A stretch of 64,000 nt of DNA from Halorussus rarus (GCF_003369835.1 NZ_QPMJ01000004.1:62001-126000), one strand, 5' to 3'; shown: positions 9,019 through 18,716, numbered from the stretch's first letter. Numbers and translations: made by a program. The notes: generated by a model from the sequence alone, not told the origin.

Positions 9019-10382
9019 CCGACCGGTCGGCGCGGCGGGCCGCTCGCTCGACGCGGCGGGGGTTCCTCGCGCTCGCCGGCGCCGCCTCGCTCGCCGGCTG
9101 CGGCCTCCCCGACCCCCAGAAGGTCCTGCACGGCGAACCCCCGAAGGTCGACCGGGCGGCGCTCGCCGAGATTCCGTCGACCGACCCGCCGTCGGTCCCC
9201 GAGACGGTGCCGGTCGAGATACGCCGGACCTACCTGGACGACGGCATCGCTCGCGCGCGCGACCTGCTCGCGTCGGTTCCGGCGCCGTTCGAAGAGGAGG
9301 AGATCCCCAACGGCGCGATCCGCGAGGACCTGGCCCGGAAGCACGAGCGGGCCCGCACGGCGGTCGAATCGGTGGACGAGGCGGCGTCGCCGCTCGGCGC
9401 GATGGAGACGGTCAGGGACGCCCGCGGCGAGGCCCGCGCGGTGGCGGCCGGCTGGAAGGCCATCGACGCCGACCTCACCCGGGCGGACGTCCGCGAGTCC
9501 GGGCGGTCGCTGTTCGACGCCGCCGACCGATTCCGCTCGCGGTGGTCGTACGACGGGGCCGACCCGATTCGGGCGGTGGTGGTCCACGCCGAGATCGAGA
9601 CCCACCTCGACGCGGCGGTGAACCGGGCCGAGCGCGTCGTGGCCGGCGAGCGTTCGGGCCGCGAGAACCCCGTCGCGGTCGGCGAACTCGCCGGTGACAT
9701 CGAACTCGCGCGGGCCTCGCTCGACGACGCGGGCCACCTCTACGACCGACTAACGGCGACCGCGGACGGGAGCCGAAGCCTCCGCGCCGGTTTCATCGCG
9801 GCGGTCGAGACGCTCGGTTCGCTCGTCGGTCCTCGCCGAGGAGAGCTTCCGGACGGCGACCCGACCGAACCGTCGTCGTTCGTCTCTCGCGACGTCGACG
9901 GAACCCCGGCGGGCGAGGCGATCCGGCGACTCGCGACCGACCTCGAACACGACGACGCGGTCGACCGGGCGCGGACCGCCGACGAGTACGCGAGCGCGGT
10001 CCTGGCGGCCCACGGAATCCTGGTGCGGATCCGGGCGCTGAACGCGCTCCTCCGGCGGGTCGAGGCCGGCGAGCACGTCATCGTCGAGTCCGCGGCCGAC
10101 GCGCGGGGGATTCGGGCGGACGCGGTCGCGGCGCTGGAAAAAGGACTGCGAAAAGACGACTATCGGCATCTGAATCGCCGAGTGATCGGGAACGCGGCCG
10201 GTCATATCACCTACGCCGACCGGGACCTGTCGAGGTACGACGGCGACGGAACGGTGTCGGTCACCGCCGTAGCGGACGAGCTCGGGGAGTACGTGATGGC
10301 GGGGGCGCTGGCGCGGGCGACGCCGCCGACGAGCGCGCGGGTCGCGGGCGTCGTCCGGCGGTCGGTCCGGCAGTCGCCCTGA
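9015..10382 (+). CDS. second Tat lipoprotein, mostly helical, unknown function
   Basis: 455 residues. The ATG at 9015 overlaps the previous stop codon. The signal STRRGFLALAGAASLAGC has a twin-arginine pair and a lipobox Cys at about residue 29. The mature protein is rich in Ala, Arg, Asp and Glu with long helical stretches and no obvious catalytic motif; it resembles helical exported lipoproteins rather than an enzyme. The overlap with the preceding lipoprotein implies one operon and perhaps one complex on the outer face of the membrane. No named family is recognised. Confidence 0.75.
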   Translation: MTDRSARRAARSTRRGFLALAGAASLAGCGLPDPQKVLHGEPPKVDRAALAEIPSTDPPSVPETVPVEIRRTYLDDGIARARDLLASVPAPFEEEEIPNGAIREDLARKHERARTAVESVDEAASPLGAMETVRDARGEARAVAAGWKAIDADLTRADVRESGRSLFDAADRFRSRWSYDGADPIRAVVVHAEIETHLDAAVNRAERVVAGERSGRENPVAVGELAGDIELARASLDDAGHLYDRLTATADGSRSLRAGFIAAVETLGSLVGPRRGELPDGDPTEPSSFVSRDVDGTPAGEAIRRLATDLEHDDAVDRARTADEYASAVLAAHGILVRIRALNALLRRVEAGEHVIVESAADARGIRADAVAALEKGLRKDDYRHLNRRVIGNAAGHITYADRDLSRYDGDGTVSVTAVADELGEYVMAGALARATPPTSARVAGVVRRSVRQSP

Positions 10383-10409
10383 CGGCCGGCGGGTTCCTCG
10401 GGTGCGGAG

Positions 10410-10655
10410 CTATTCGTATATCTTCTCTCGCTCGCGCGAGCGGGACCGCGACCGGGAGTTCCCGCCGCTCCCGCCGAACAGCCGCGACACGGCTAGGTAG
10501 GCGAGGTACAGCAGGACCGCGACCACAAGCAGCGAGACGAGGGTGCTCACGACCCACGAGACGATTCCGAGGACGATGCTGACGATCTCGGCGACGACCC
10601 AGAGCAGCACGAGCCCGAGCAGCGCCCAGCCGCCGAGCCGGAGGACCCGGTTCAT
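10410..10655 (-). CDS. small membrane protein with Arg/Ser tail
   Basis: 81 residues. About residues 8-60 are almost wholly hydrophobic (two helices or one long hairpin). A Gly/Ser hinge follows, then a tail of alternating Ser and Arg ending REKIYE. The DNA for that tail contains the 14-bp palindrome CGCTCGCGCGAGCG. It is convergent with the lipoprotein gene, leaving only 27 bases between stop codons. Function unknown. Confidence 0.65.
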   Translation of the reverse strand: MNRVLRLGGWALLGLVLLWVVAEIVSIVLGIVSWVVSTLVSLLVVAVLLYLAYLAVSRLFGGSGGNSRSRSRSREREKIYE

Positions 10656-10762
10656 ATTGATTGCGTTAGATGTCCGGCGATATCAGTGTTTGGTTGGCAA
10701 CCTCACAACTTCGGGGGTCGGGGTCGAAAACCGGGGGATGTCGGAAACCGCACCACTCGTCG

Positions 10763-11530
10763 TCAGGTCGTCACGCCCAGGTGGCGGTCCATCACCTCGT
10801 CGTTCCCCCTGAGCTCCTCGCTGGTCCCGTGGTAGACGATCTCGCCGCGGTCGAGCACGTAGTGGTGGTCGGCGAGTTCGAGCGCGACCTGGACGTTCTG
10901 CTCGACCAGCAGGACCGAGATGCCCTCGTCGTGGAGGCTCTTCACCAGGTCCTCAACCTGCCGGACGACGAACGGCGCCAGCCCCTCGGTGGGCTCGTCG
11001 AGCAGCAGGAGGTCCGCGCCCGCGACCAGCGCCCTCGCGATGGCGAGCATCTGCTGCTCGCCGCCCGACAGCGCCGACCCCAGCCTGTCGGGGTGCTCGC
11101 GCAGGTTCTCGAACTCCGCCAGCACGTCGTCGGGGTCGCGCGACCGGGCGGTGTCGCCGCCGCCGAGGTGGCCGACCCGGAGGTTCTCCGCGACCGTCAG
11201 TCCCGGGAAGACGCGGCGCTCCTCGGGCACGAACGCGACGTTCCGCCGGACCGTCTCCTCGGTCGAGAGCCGGGTCACGTCCTCGCCCCGGAAGGTGACG
11301 CGGCCCGCGGTGGGGACGACGTTGCCCACCACCGACCGCAGGGTTGTCGTCTTGCCCGCGCCGTTCCGGCCGACCAGCGAGACCACCTCGCCCTCGCCGA
11401 CGCAGAGCGAGACGCCGTGGAGCACCTCGGTCGGGCCGTACCCCGCGACCAGGTCCGCGACGTCGAGCAGCGGGTCGTCGCAGAACCCGTCGTCGAGGCG
11501 GTCGCCCCGATTCGATTCGTTCGGACTCAC
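10763..11530 (-). CDS. livF: branched-chain amino-acid-type ABC transporter ATP-binding protein LivF
   Basis: 255 residues with a GTG start overlapping the livG stop (GTGA). Walker A is GRNGAGKTT at residues 54-62, the signature LSGGEQQ at 154-160 and Walker B LLLLDEP at 174-180. The switch region reads LLVEQN, with Gln where most ABC ATPases have His, as is usual for LivF. It is the last gene of livK-livHM-livG-livF. It powers uptake of branched-chain amino acids or another small carboxylate/amide ligand; substrate cannot be told from the ATPase. Confidence 0.95.
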   Translation of the reverse strand: MSPNESNRGDRLDDGFCDDPLLDVADLVAGYGPTEVLHGVSLCVGEGEVVSLVGRNGAGKTTTLRSVVGNVVPTAGRVTFRGEDVTRLSTEETVRRNVAFVPEERRVFPGLTVAENLRVGHLGGGDTARSRDPDDVLAEFENLREHPDRLGSALSGGEQQMLAIARALVAGADLLLLDEPTEGLAPFVVRQVEDLVKSLHDEGISVLLVEQNVQVALELADHHYVLDRGEIVYHGTSEELRGNDEVMDRHLGVTT

Positions 11531-12330
11531 TCGCGGACACCCCCGAGGTACGCCTCCTGGACCGCGTCGTCGTCGGCGATGCGCTCGGGCGGCCCGGTCG
11601 CCAGCACCTGGCCGCGGTGGAGCACCGTCACGGCGTCCGAGACGTCCATCACGAGGTCGATGTCGTGCTCGATGAGTAGCAGCGTCCGGTCGGAGAGCAC
11701 CTCCTCGACCAGCGCGATGGTCCGCCGGGTCTCCTCGCTCCCCATCCCGGCGGTGGGCTCGTCGAGCAGCACGAGGTCGGGGTCGGTCGCCAGCACCAGG
11801 CCGAGTTCGAGCCGCCGCCGGTCGCCGTGGGCCAGATTGCGGGCGTACTCCCCGGCTCGGTCGGTCAGCCCGATGTCGGCCAGCACCTCGTCGGTCCGCT
11901 CTTCGACGCCCTCGAAGCGGTCGGTCGGGCTGAACAGCTCGCGGGCCAGCGAAATCTCTCCGGCGCCTGCAGCGACCGACTGGGCGGCCAGCCGGACGTT
12001 CTCCCGGACCGACAGCCCGCCGAAGACGGTGGATATCTGGAACGACCGGCCCATCCCGCGCCGGACCCGCTCGTGGGGCGCCAGCCGGGTCACGTCCTCG
12101 CCGCGGAACCGGACGGATCCGGCGGTCGGCGCGAGCGCCCCGGTGAGGCAGTTGAACAGCGTGGTCTTGCCCGCGCCGTTCGGCCCGATGACGCTCCGGA
12201 ACTCCCCGCTCCGGACGTCCAAGTCCACGCCGTCGAGCGCGGTGAAGTCGCCGAACTGCTTGGTCAGTCCCTCGGCCCTGAGGACGGGGTCGGTCTCGGG
12301 GTCGAAGTCCGCGGCGTCGGCGACGACCAT
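11527..12330 (-). CDS. livG: branched-chain amino-acid-type ABC transporter ATP-binding protein LivG
   Basis: 267 residues, ATG at 12330 sharing one base with the upstream permease stop (TGATG). Walker A GPNGAGKT is at 49-56, Walker B LVLLDEP at 186-192, and the switch His is at about 222 in LLIEHD. The signature loop reads LAHGDRRRLELG, a LivG-type variant of LSGGQ. Adjacent LivF and LivG form the heterodimeric nucleotide-binding domains. All junctions in this operon overlap or are nearly zero, implying coupled translation. Confidence 0.95.
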   Translation of the reverse strand: MVVADAADFDPETDPVLRAEGLTKQFGDFTALDGVDLDVRSGEFRSVIGPNGAGKTTLFNCLTGALAPTAGSVRFRGEDVTRLAPHERVRRGMGRSFQISTVFGGLSVRENVRLAAQSVAAGAGEISLARELFSPTDRFEGVEERTDEVLADIGLTDRAGEYARNLAHGDRRRLELGLVLATDPDLVLLDEPTAGMGSEETRRTIALVEEVLSDRTLLLIEHDIDLVMDVSDAVTVLHRGQVLATGPPERIADDDAVQEAYLGGVRE

Positions 12331-14318
12331 CACTCGTTCACCTCCTCGGCGAGGGGGTCGGCGTCGTCGCCGCGCGCCTCCCCGCGGCCCTCCGGAGCGC
12401 CGCCGCGCCCGCCCGCGGTCTCCAGCAGCTTCTCGGGGAGCGAGACCAGCCCCCGCGGGAGCGCGATGACGAAGACGACGAACACCAGCCCGAGGAAGAA
12501 CTGCCACTGGTCGGTGTACGACGACAGCAGGTCCTCGAAGCCGATGTAGACGCCCGCGCCGACCATGGGGCCGTAGAGGGTGCCCATCCCGCCGAGCACG
12601 GTCATCACGACCACCTCGCCCGAGTTGAGCCAGAACAGCAGCGAGGGCGCGACGAACCCGTCCTGGACCGCGAACAGCCCGCCGGCCAGCCCGGCCATCG
12701 CGCCCGAGACGACGAACGCCCGGCGCTTGTAGGCGGTCACGTCGTAGCCGACGAACTCGGTCCGGCGCTCGCTCTCCCGGATGGACTGGAGCACGCTGCC
12801 GAACGGCGCCCGCATCATCCGGCGGGCGATCAGGTACGAGCCGACCACGGCCGCCAGCAGGAAGTAGTAGAACAGCCCCTCCTCGCTCACGGCTGGAATC
12901 GACTCGGCGATCTCGTCGAGTTCCATCGCCGCGCTCCCGAGGCCGTACACCACGTCGGCGCCGAACAGGCCGTCGCTCCCGCCGGTCCAGTCGAACTTGA
13001 ACACCGCCCGGTAGAACAGCTGAGCGAACGCCAGCGTGATCATCGCGAAGTAGACGCCAGAGACCCGGATGGAGAGGTAGCCGACGACCCACGCGATGGC
13101 GGCGCAGACGACCACCGCGACTGCCAGCGCGACGAACGCCGACGGCGTGAAGTGCAGGAGGACGAGTATCGCGGCGTACGCCCCGGTCCCGTAGAACAGC
13201 GCGTGGCCCAGCGACACCAGGCCCGCGTACCCCATCACGAAGTCGAGGCTGAGCGCGAACAGCGCCCAGATGAGCGCGTCCGACAGCAGCGTCAGGACGT
13301 ACTCGGAGTACAGCACCTTGACGCCGAAGGGGACGACCGCGAGCAGGCCGACCGCGACCGCGCCGAGGCGGAACCGCTGTCGGTCGGTCAGCACGCCGCC
13401 GGTCCGGCCCGCGAGGAGCTCGCCGTCTCCCTCGCCGCCGTCGCCGGCGCTGGTGCCGAACAGTCCTTCGGGCTTCGCGAGCAGGACGCCGATCATCAGC
13501 ACGAACACGACGAGCCCCTCCATCACCGGGAGGTACGTCCGGGTCAGCGTCTGGATGACGCCGACCGCCAGCCCGCCCGCGACTGCGCCCCGGAAGCTGC
13601 CGAGTCCGCCGAGGACGACGATGACGAACGCGGGGATGATGACCGCGTTGCCCATCCCGGGGTTGACGTTCTGGTAGGCGCCGAGCACCACGCCCGCCAC
13701 CCCGGCGAGCGCGGCGCCCGCGCCGAACACCAGGGTGTAGTAGCGGTCGATGTCGATGCCGAGGTTCCGGACCATCTCGCGGTCCATCGAACCGGCCCGC
13801 ACCACCAGCCCGAACCGGGTCTCGTTGAGCGCCCACCAGGTCGCCAGCGACAGCGCCGCGCCGAACGCGATGATGAAGTAGCTGTACAGCGAGTTGGTTA
13901 CGCCGAGAATCGTGACCGGGCCGTCGAGCAGCGGCGGCGCGCTCAGCGCCTTGGCCTGTTTGCCCCACAGGAAGGTGATGGCGTCGTTGAGCATCAGCAC
14001 CAGCCCGAACGTCAACAGGATGTGGTAGAGCGGGCTCCGGTCGTACAGCGGCCGGAGCGTGAGCCGCTCGATACCGGCGCCCAGCAGGCCGACCACCAGC
14101 GGCGCGACCACCAGCGCGAGCCAGAACCCCGCACCGCCGAACGGCGCGACCACGGCGAACGCGAAGTACGCGCCCAGCGCGAACAGCTCGCCGTGCGCGA
14201 AGTTGATGACGTCCATCACGCCGAAGATGACCGACAGCCCCGCGGCGATCAGGACGTACACCATCCCGATGGTCAGCCCGTTCAGCAGCTGCTCGGCGAA
14301 CCCCGCGACCCCGACCAT
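12330..14318 (-). CDS. livHM: fused LivH-LivM permease
   Basis: 662 residues, about the sum of the two permeases (roughly 290 plus 320). Residues 1 to about 290 match LivH: LNGLTIGMVYVLIAAGLS at the start, the FAHGELFALGAY motif, and the cytoplasmic loop near NLGIDIDRYY. A charged Gly/Glu/Asp linker spans about 290-320. From about 320 to 620 it matches LivM: FALSLDFVMGYAGLVSLGHA, FYRAVFKFDWTGGSDGL and the coupling-loop region SIRESERRTEFVGYD. A hydrophilic tail ends the protein. In most organisms these are separate proteins; here one polypeptide forms both halves of the membrane channel. The start is one base after the livK stop. Confidence 0.93.
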   Translation of the reverse strand: MVGVAGFAEQLLNGLTIGMVYVLIAAGLSVIFGVMDVINFAHGELFALGAYFAFAVVAPFGGAGFWLALVVAPLVVGLLGAGIERLTLRPLYDRSPLYHILLTFGLVLMLNDAITFLWGKQAKALSAPPLLDGPVTILGVTNSLYSYFIIAFGAALSLATWWALNETRFGLVVRAGSMDREMVRNLGIDIDRYYTLVFGAGAALAGVAGVVLGAYQNVNPGMGNAVIIPAFVIVVLGGLGSFRGAVAGGLAVGVIQTLTRTYLPVMEGLVVFVLMIGVLLAKPEGLFGTSAGDGGEGDGELLAGRTGGVLTDRQRFRLGAVAVGLLAVVPFGVKVLYSEYVLTLLSDALIWALFALSLDFVMGYAGLVSLGHALFYGTGAYAAILVLLHFTPSAFVALAVAVVVCAAIAWVVGYLSIRVSGVYFAMITLAFAQLFYRAVFKFDWTGGSDGLFGADVVYGLGSAAMELDEIAESIPAVSEEGLFYYFLLAAVVGSYLIARRMMRAPFGSVLQSIRESERRTEFVGYDVTAYKRRAFVVSGAMAGLAGGLFAVQDGFVAPSLLFWLNSGEVVVMTVLGGMGTLYGPMVGAGVYIGFEDLLSSYTDQWQFFLGLVFVVFVIALPRGLVSLPEKLLETAGGRGGAPEGRGEARGDDADPLAEEVNE

Positions 14319-14319
14319 G

Positions 14320-15600
14320 TTAGAGGTCGCACTCGGTCTCGCTGCACGGCGGGATCGCGTTCTTCCCCTCGACCTTCCGGCGGAGCGCCACCCGGGCGGC
14401 GTCGCCGGAGTCGGGCTCGACGTTCTCGCCGGCCCACACCGGGTTGGTGGCCTGGTGGTCGCACTCCCGGAACGTGTTCGGGCCGAAGACGCTCGGGACC
14501 TCGAGGCCCGGGAGGGTGTCCTTGACCTCCTCGGGGTCGCTGCTGCCGGCCTCCTCGATGCCGTGGGCGGTCATCCGGATGGAGTCGTAGGCGACTCGCG
14601 CGAAGCTGTCCGGCGTCGAGCCGTAGGCGTCCCGGTACGCCGACACGAACTCCCGGTTGTCGCCCGTCTCTATCTGGGCGTTGTACCGGACCCCGCCGTA
14701 GGTCCCGTAGGCCGCCGGGCCGAGCGCGTTCCGGACGACCTGGAACGTCATCGTGGGGCTCACCAGTTCGACGTCCTGCTTCAGTCCCGAGTTGGCGGCC
14801 TGCTTGGTGAAGTTGATGAGGTCGCCGCCGGTCATCCCGAGGACCGCCACGTCGGCGTCGGAGTTGCTGATCTGGCTGACGTAGGACCCGTAGTTGCTCG
14901 CGCCGAGCTGGGACCGCGAGACCCCGACCTCGGTGAAGTCGTCGCTGGCCTCCTGCATGCGGGACTTCCACTCCTGGCGGACCGACTGGCCGTACGCGTA
15001 GTCGGCGATGTGGAACCAGACGCTGGTCCCGACGTTGTTCGCGGTCCACGGCGCGACCGCCTCGGCGATCTGGGCGGTGTGAGTCTCGGCCCGGAACACC
15101 CACTCGTTGCACTCCGACCCCGTGATGTTCATCGCGGCCGCGCCCGGATTGTAGACGATCTCCTCGCTCTCGGCGAACGAGTTGAGCGCCAGCGCGGTCG
15201 AGCTCGAGATGGCGCCCATCAGGAACTCCGCGCCGTCCTGCTGGACCACCTTCTGGGCGGCCTGCCGACCGGTCGCGGTGTCGGCCTCGGTGTCCTCGTA
15301 CACCGCGTTCAGCTCGAAGCTGAACTGGTCGCTCTGGTTGACGTGCTGGACCGCCAGCTTCGCGCCGTTGCGCTGGCCCTCGGCCAGCCCGCCGTACGGC
15401 CCGGTCATCGGGTTCAGCACGCCGTAGGTCACCGCGTCGATGTTCTGGGTTCGGTTCCCCGGTCCGGCGCCGCCGACGCAGCCGGCCAGCGCGCCCGTCC
15501 CCGCCAGGCCGGCGAGTCGCAGGACGCTCCGCCGCGACGCGCGGCCGTCTGCGGTTCCGCCGCTCGTCTCCCCACCTTGAGAGCCGTTTTCGTACCCCAT
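14320..15600 (-). CDS. livK: ABC transporter substrate-binding lipoprotein, LivK type
   Basis: 426 residues from the ATG at 15600; a GTG three codons upstream is possible. A twin-arginine motif (ASRRSVLRLAGLAG) and lipobox LAGC (Cys about 41) mark a Tat-exported lipoprotein. The mature domain is a type I periplasmic binding fold: YGVLNPMTGPYGGLAEGQRNG at its start, the phospholigand-like loop GAISSSTALAL, and DYAYGQS near the hinge. First gene of the liv operon. A TATA-like TTTATT about 25 nt before the ATG suggests a leaderless transcript. Ligand could be Leu/Ile/Val or another amide or aromatic acid. Confidence 0.92.
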   Translation of the reverse strand: MGYENGSQGGETSGGTADGRASRRSVLRLAGLAGTGALAGCVGGAGPGNRTQNIDAVTYGVLNPMTGPYGGLAEGQRNGAKLAVQHVNQSDQFSFELNAVYEDTEADTATGRQAAQKVVQQDGAEFLMGAISSSTALALNSFAESEEIVYNPGAAAMNITGSECNEWVFRAETHTAQIAEAVAPWTANNVGTSVWFHIADYAYGQSVRQEWKSRMQEASDDFTEVGVSRSQLGASNYGSYVSQISNSDADVAVLGMTGGDLINFTKQAANSGLKQDVELVSPTMTFQVVRNALGPAAYGTYGGVRYNAQIETGDNREFVSAYRDAYGSTPDSFARVAYDSIRMTAHGIEEAGSSDPEEVKDTLPGLEVPSVFGPNTFRECDHQATNPVWAGENVEPDSGDAARVALRRKVEGKNAIPPCSETECDL

Positions 15601-15720
15601 ACCACCCACGCGGTAGCTTCGCTAATAAACTATTGTGTAGGATGTGGGCGGGTGGACGGCGAAATTACGCGAGAACGTGTCGGAAAAACGCCAATGTCGG
15701 CGAACCGATTCTGCGAGCCC

Positions 15721-16755
15721 TCACTCGAAGTGCGGGACTACCTCGTCGCCGAGCCGCTCGACGCACTCGACCATCCGGTCGGTGCCGACGCCGGGGTGGT
15801 AGGTCCGGAGGATGACGTGGACGTCGTCGCCGAGCGCCTCGCGGTACGCCTCCAGCTGGTCGACGACCTGCTCGGGCGTGCCGTAGATGGCCTGGTCCTT
15901 CAGCTCCCGCTTGCGCTCGTCGTCGAGTTCGTCGACCGTCTCGCCCGAGAATATCTCGGCGTAGCGCCGCTGGATGTAGAAGTAGCCGTCCTTCATCGCC
16001 TCCCACGCCTGCTCCTCGGAGTCGCCGACGAAGCCGTGCTGGAGCGCGTAGACGTCGAAGTCGTCGGCCTCGTCGCCGGCTTCGCTCGCGTCCTCACGCA
16101 GTCCCTCCTCGGCGCGGACGTTCCGGATGTCTTCGACGCGCTTGCGGACGCCGTCGACCGACAGCGCCGAGGGGGCGCACCACGCGTCGGCCACTCGGGC
16201 GGCCCGCCGGACCGCGGGCTTCGCGGACCCGCCGTACATGACGGGAATCTCCCCGTCCGGCTTGGGCGTGACGCTCACGTCGGGCGAGACGTCGTGAAAC
16301 TCGGGGTCGTAGTCGAGCGTCCCCGCGGACCACGCCGCCCGGAGCAGCTCTGTCGCATCGCCCAGGCGCTCGACCCGCTCCTCCCGGGGGACGCCGAACT
16401 CCTCGAACTCGGTGGGGTTCGACCCGATGGCGAGCCCGAGCGTGAGCCGGCCGTCCGCGAGCAGGTCGACCGTCGCGGCGTCCTCGGCCAGCCTGACCCC
16501 GTCGTACAGCGGGGCGAGCGCGATACACGTCCCGAGCTCGACGTCGTCGGTCTCGGCCGCCAGCGCGCCCAGCGTCGGCATCGTCGCCGAGAGGTAGCCG
16601 TCCTCCGTGAAGTGGTGCTCGGAGACCCACGCGCTGGCGAGCCCCGCGTCGTCGATGGCCCGCCCGAGGGTCAGCATCTCGTCGTATATCTCGCCCATCG
16701 ACCGGTCGTCGTCCGGCCGACGCTGGCCGGTGAACAGTCCCGTCCCGATGTCCAT
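15721..16755 (-). CDS. luciferase-like flavin/F420-dependent oxidoreductase
   Basis: 344 residues. It has the bacterial-luciferase TIM-barrel pattern: IGTGLFTG at strand 1, the WVSEHHF motif near residue 45, LGTCIALAPLYDG and DLLADGRLTLGLAIGSNPTEFEEFG, then PVMYGGSAKPAVRRAARVADAW. Family members use FMN or, in archaea, coenzyme F420 to oxidise or reduce small organics. The cofactor is not proven here. An extra acidic insert (EDASEAGDEADD) lies near residue 230. The gene stands alone on the minus strand between livK and the S9 peptidase, with its own TATA-like GTTAAG about 27 nt upstream. Confidence 0.88.
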   Translation of the reverse strand: MDIGTGLFTGQRRPDDDRSMGEIYDEMLTLGRAIDDAGLASAWVSEHHFTEDGYLSATMPTLGALAAETDDVELGTCIALAPLYDGVRLAEDAATVDLLADGRLTLGLAIGSNPTEFEEFGVPREERVERLGDATELLRAAWSAGTLDYDPEFHDVSPDVSVTPKPDGEIPVMYGGSAKPAVRRAARVADAWCAPSALSVDGVRKRVEDIRNVRAEEGLREDASEAGDEADDFDVYALQHGFVGDSEEQAWEAMKDGYFYIQRRYAEIFSGETVDELDDERKRELKDQAIYGTPEQVVDQLEAYREALGDDVHVILRTYHPGVGTDRMVECVERLGDEVVPHFE

Positions 16756-16832
16756 GCCCCAACGGTCGGCCGGGGGCGCCTTAACGTTTTAGCGGGGTGA
16801 CGATTCGCTCGACCCCGCCGGTCGAGCCCGCC

Positions 16833-18716
16833 TCAGTCGTCGGCCGTCGCCGCGGGGGCGTCGAGTCTCCGGTCGAGGAACTCGTCGAGCAGTTCGAGCG
16901 ACCGGATCTTCTGGTCGATGTCCGACGAGCCGTGGCCCTCCTCGCCGAGTTCCGCGTACTCGAAGTCGCCGTCCTCGCCCTCCTCGTAGCCGGCGTCGAG
17001 CAGCGCGTCGCGGAAGATGCGGGCCTGCGAGACCGGCACCCGGTGGTCGTTGACGCCGTGGGGCATCAGCAGCGGCGCGTCGAGGTTCTCGACGTACTCG
17101 ACCGGACTCCGCTCGCGGTAGAGCTCCGGGTTCTCCTCGGGCGTCCCGAGGTTCTTCTCCATCAGGCCGGTCCTGAAGTGGGGCATCGTGTTCTCGTACA
17201 TGTCCTCGAGGTCGGTCAGGCCGACCCAGGCGATTCCGGCGTCGTACAGGTCGGGATACTGGACCATCTGCCAGTAGGCCGAGTAGCCGCCGTACGATCC
17301 GCCGAACACGACCACCCGGTCCTCGTCGATCCAGTCGCGGGTGTCGAGCACGTGCTCGACCGCGGTCGCGACGTCGCCCTGCTCGGCGCCGCCCCAGTCG
17401 TCGTAGAGCCGCTGCGTGAACTCCCGGCCGCGTCCGGACGACCCGCGGTAGTTGACCTGGAGCACCGAGAACCCCCGCTGGACCAGGAACTGGGTGCGAT
17501 AGCCGAACGCCTTCTGGTCCATCGAGCGCGGGCCGCCGTGGGGGTTGACGATGAGCGGCGACGGTCGCTCGCCCGAGTCGTAGAGCAGCGCGCCGATTTC
17601 GAGCGACTCGTAGGGGTCGTGGTCGACCGCCTTGGCGGGGGTGTCGGGCACGCCGTCGGACTCGAAGGTGAAGTACTCGGCGTCGGCGAAGTCGTCGGGC
17701 GAGAACGGGCCGTACTCCCGGTCGAACACCGTCTCGTGCTCGTCGGTCGAGAGGTCGTAGACGAGCAGTTCTTCACGGCGTGTCGGCGTGGTGTGGCCGA
17801 CCAGCACCCGATCGTCGTCGACGACGCGGTCGCTCTGCCACCCGAACGAGGCCACGCCGTCGGGCAGGTCGAGCTCGCGGGACTCGCCGGTCTCGACGTC
17901 GTAGACGACCGGCATGCTGGTGGCGTCGCGGTACCGCGTCGCGAGGAATCGGTCGCCGTCGGGCGTGAAGAACGACGGCGCGACCGAGTGGTCGCCCTCG
18001 CCGTACCACCGGACCTCGTCGGTCGCGAGGTCGTAGATTCCGCACCGGTCGAGGTCCTCGGAGTTGTCGCCGACGAGGAGTCGCTCGCCGTCCGGGCCCC
18101 AGTCCACAGGCATCGCCTCCGCCCCGATGTCGCCGATTTCGAGGTTGCGCGGATTCGACCCGTCGGCGTCGGCGACGTAGACGTCCATGTTGTTGGTGTC
18201 CTCGGCCTCGTTGGTGGCGTAGGCGATGTGCTCGCCGTCGGGCGAGAGCCGGGCCGCCCTGACCGACCGGTCGTACTCGGTCAGCTTGGTCGTCTCGCCG
18301 GCGGCCAGGTCGTGAGCGTAGAGGTTCATCTGGCCGTCCCGGTTCGAGCCGACCAGCAGCGTCTCGCCGTTCTCGCCGACGTCCTGGACCGATAGCTGAC
18401 CGTCGTCCTCGACGATCCGCTCGGTCGTCCCGTCGCGGTCGATGGCCCAGACGTCGTTCTGCTCGTCGCCGCCCTCGTCCCGGTGGAAGAACACCCGGTC
18501 GCCGTCGGCGGCCCACGCGACCGGCCACCGGTTGTTCCGGGGGACCTCGCCGTCGCTCCATCGCTCGCGCTCACCGGTCTCGAGGTTCAGGACGTGGAGC
18601 TCGTTGCGCCCGGTGCCGTTGTAGTAGAACGCCACCCGGTCGCCGTCCGGGGAGACGGTCGGGTGGGCCAGCTCCGGCAGGCGCGCGAGCTCCTCCAGGA
18701 TGTTCTCGTCTGACAT
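16833..18716 (-). CDS. S9 family prolyl-oligopeptidase-like serine peptidase
   Basis: 627 residues, no signal peptide, so probably cytoplasmic. Residues about 1-370 are WD/TolB-like propeller blades (LSPDGEHIAYATN, FFTPDGDRFLATR). From about 380 the alpha/beta-hydrolase domain begins: VNPHGGPRSM for the oxyanion region, GGSYGGY with Ser474, GVNDHRVP with Asp557, and EEGHGSSD with His595, a complete triad in the right order. Such enzymes remove dipeptides or acyl-amino acids from short peptides. It could supply amino acids alongside the Liv transporter, but the genes are not one operon. Confidence 0.93.
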   Translation of the reverse strand: MSDENILEELARLPELAHPTVSPDGDRVAFYYNGTGRNELHVLNLETGERERWSDGEVPRNNRWPVAWAADGDRVFFHRDEGGDEQNDVWAIDRDGTTERIVEDDGQLSVQDVGENGETLLVGSNRDGQMNLYAHDLAAGETTKLTEYDRSVRAARLSPDGEHIAYATNEAEDTNNMDVYVADADGSNPRNLEIGDIGAEAMPVDWGPDGERLLVGDNSEDLDRCGIYDLATDEVRWYGEGDHSVAPSFFTPDGDRFLATRYRDATSMPVVYDVETGESRELDLPDGVASFGWQSDRVVDDDRVLVGHTTPTRREELLVYDLSTDEHETVFDREYGPFSPDDFADAEYFTFESDGVPDTPAKAVDHDPYESLEIGALLYDSGERPSPLIVNPHGGPRSMDQKAFGYRTQFLVQRGFSVLQVNYRGSSGRGREFTQRLYDDWGGAEQGDVATAVEHVLDTRDWIDEDRVVVFGGSYGGYSAYWQMVQYPDLYDAGIAWVGLTDLEDMYENTMPHFRTGLMEKNLGTPEENPELYRERSPVEYVENLDAPLLMPHGVNDHRVPVSQARIFRDALLDAGYEEGEDGDFEYAELGEEGHGSSDIDQKIRSLELLDEFLDRRLDAPAATADD

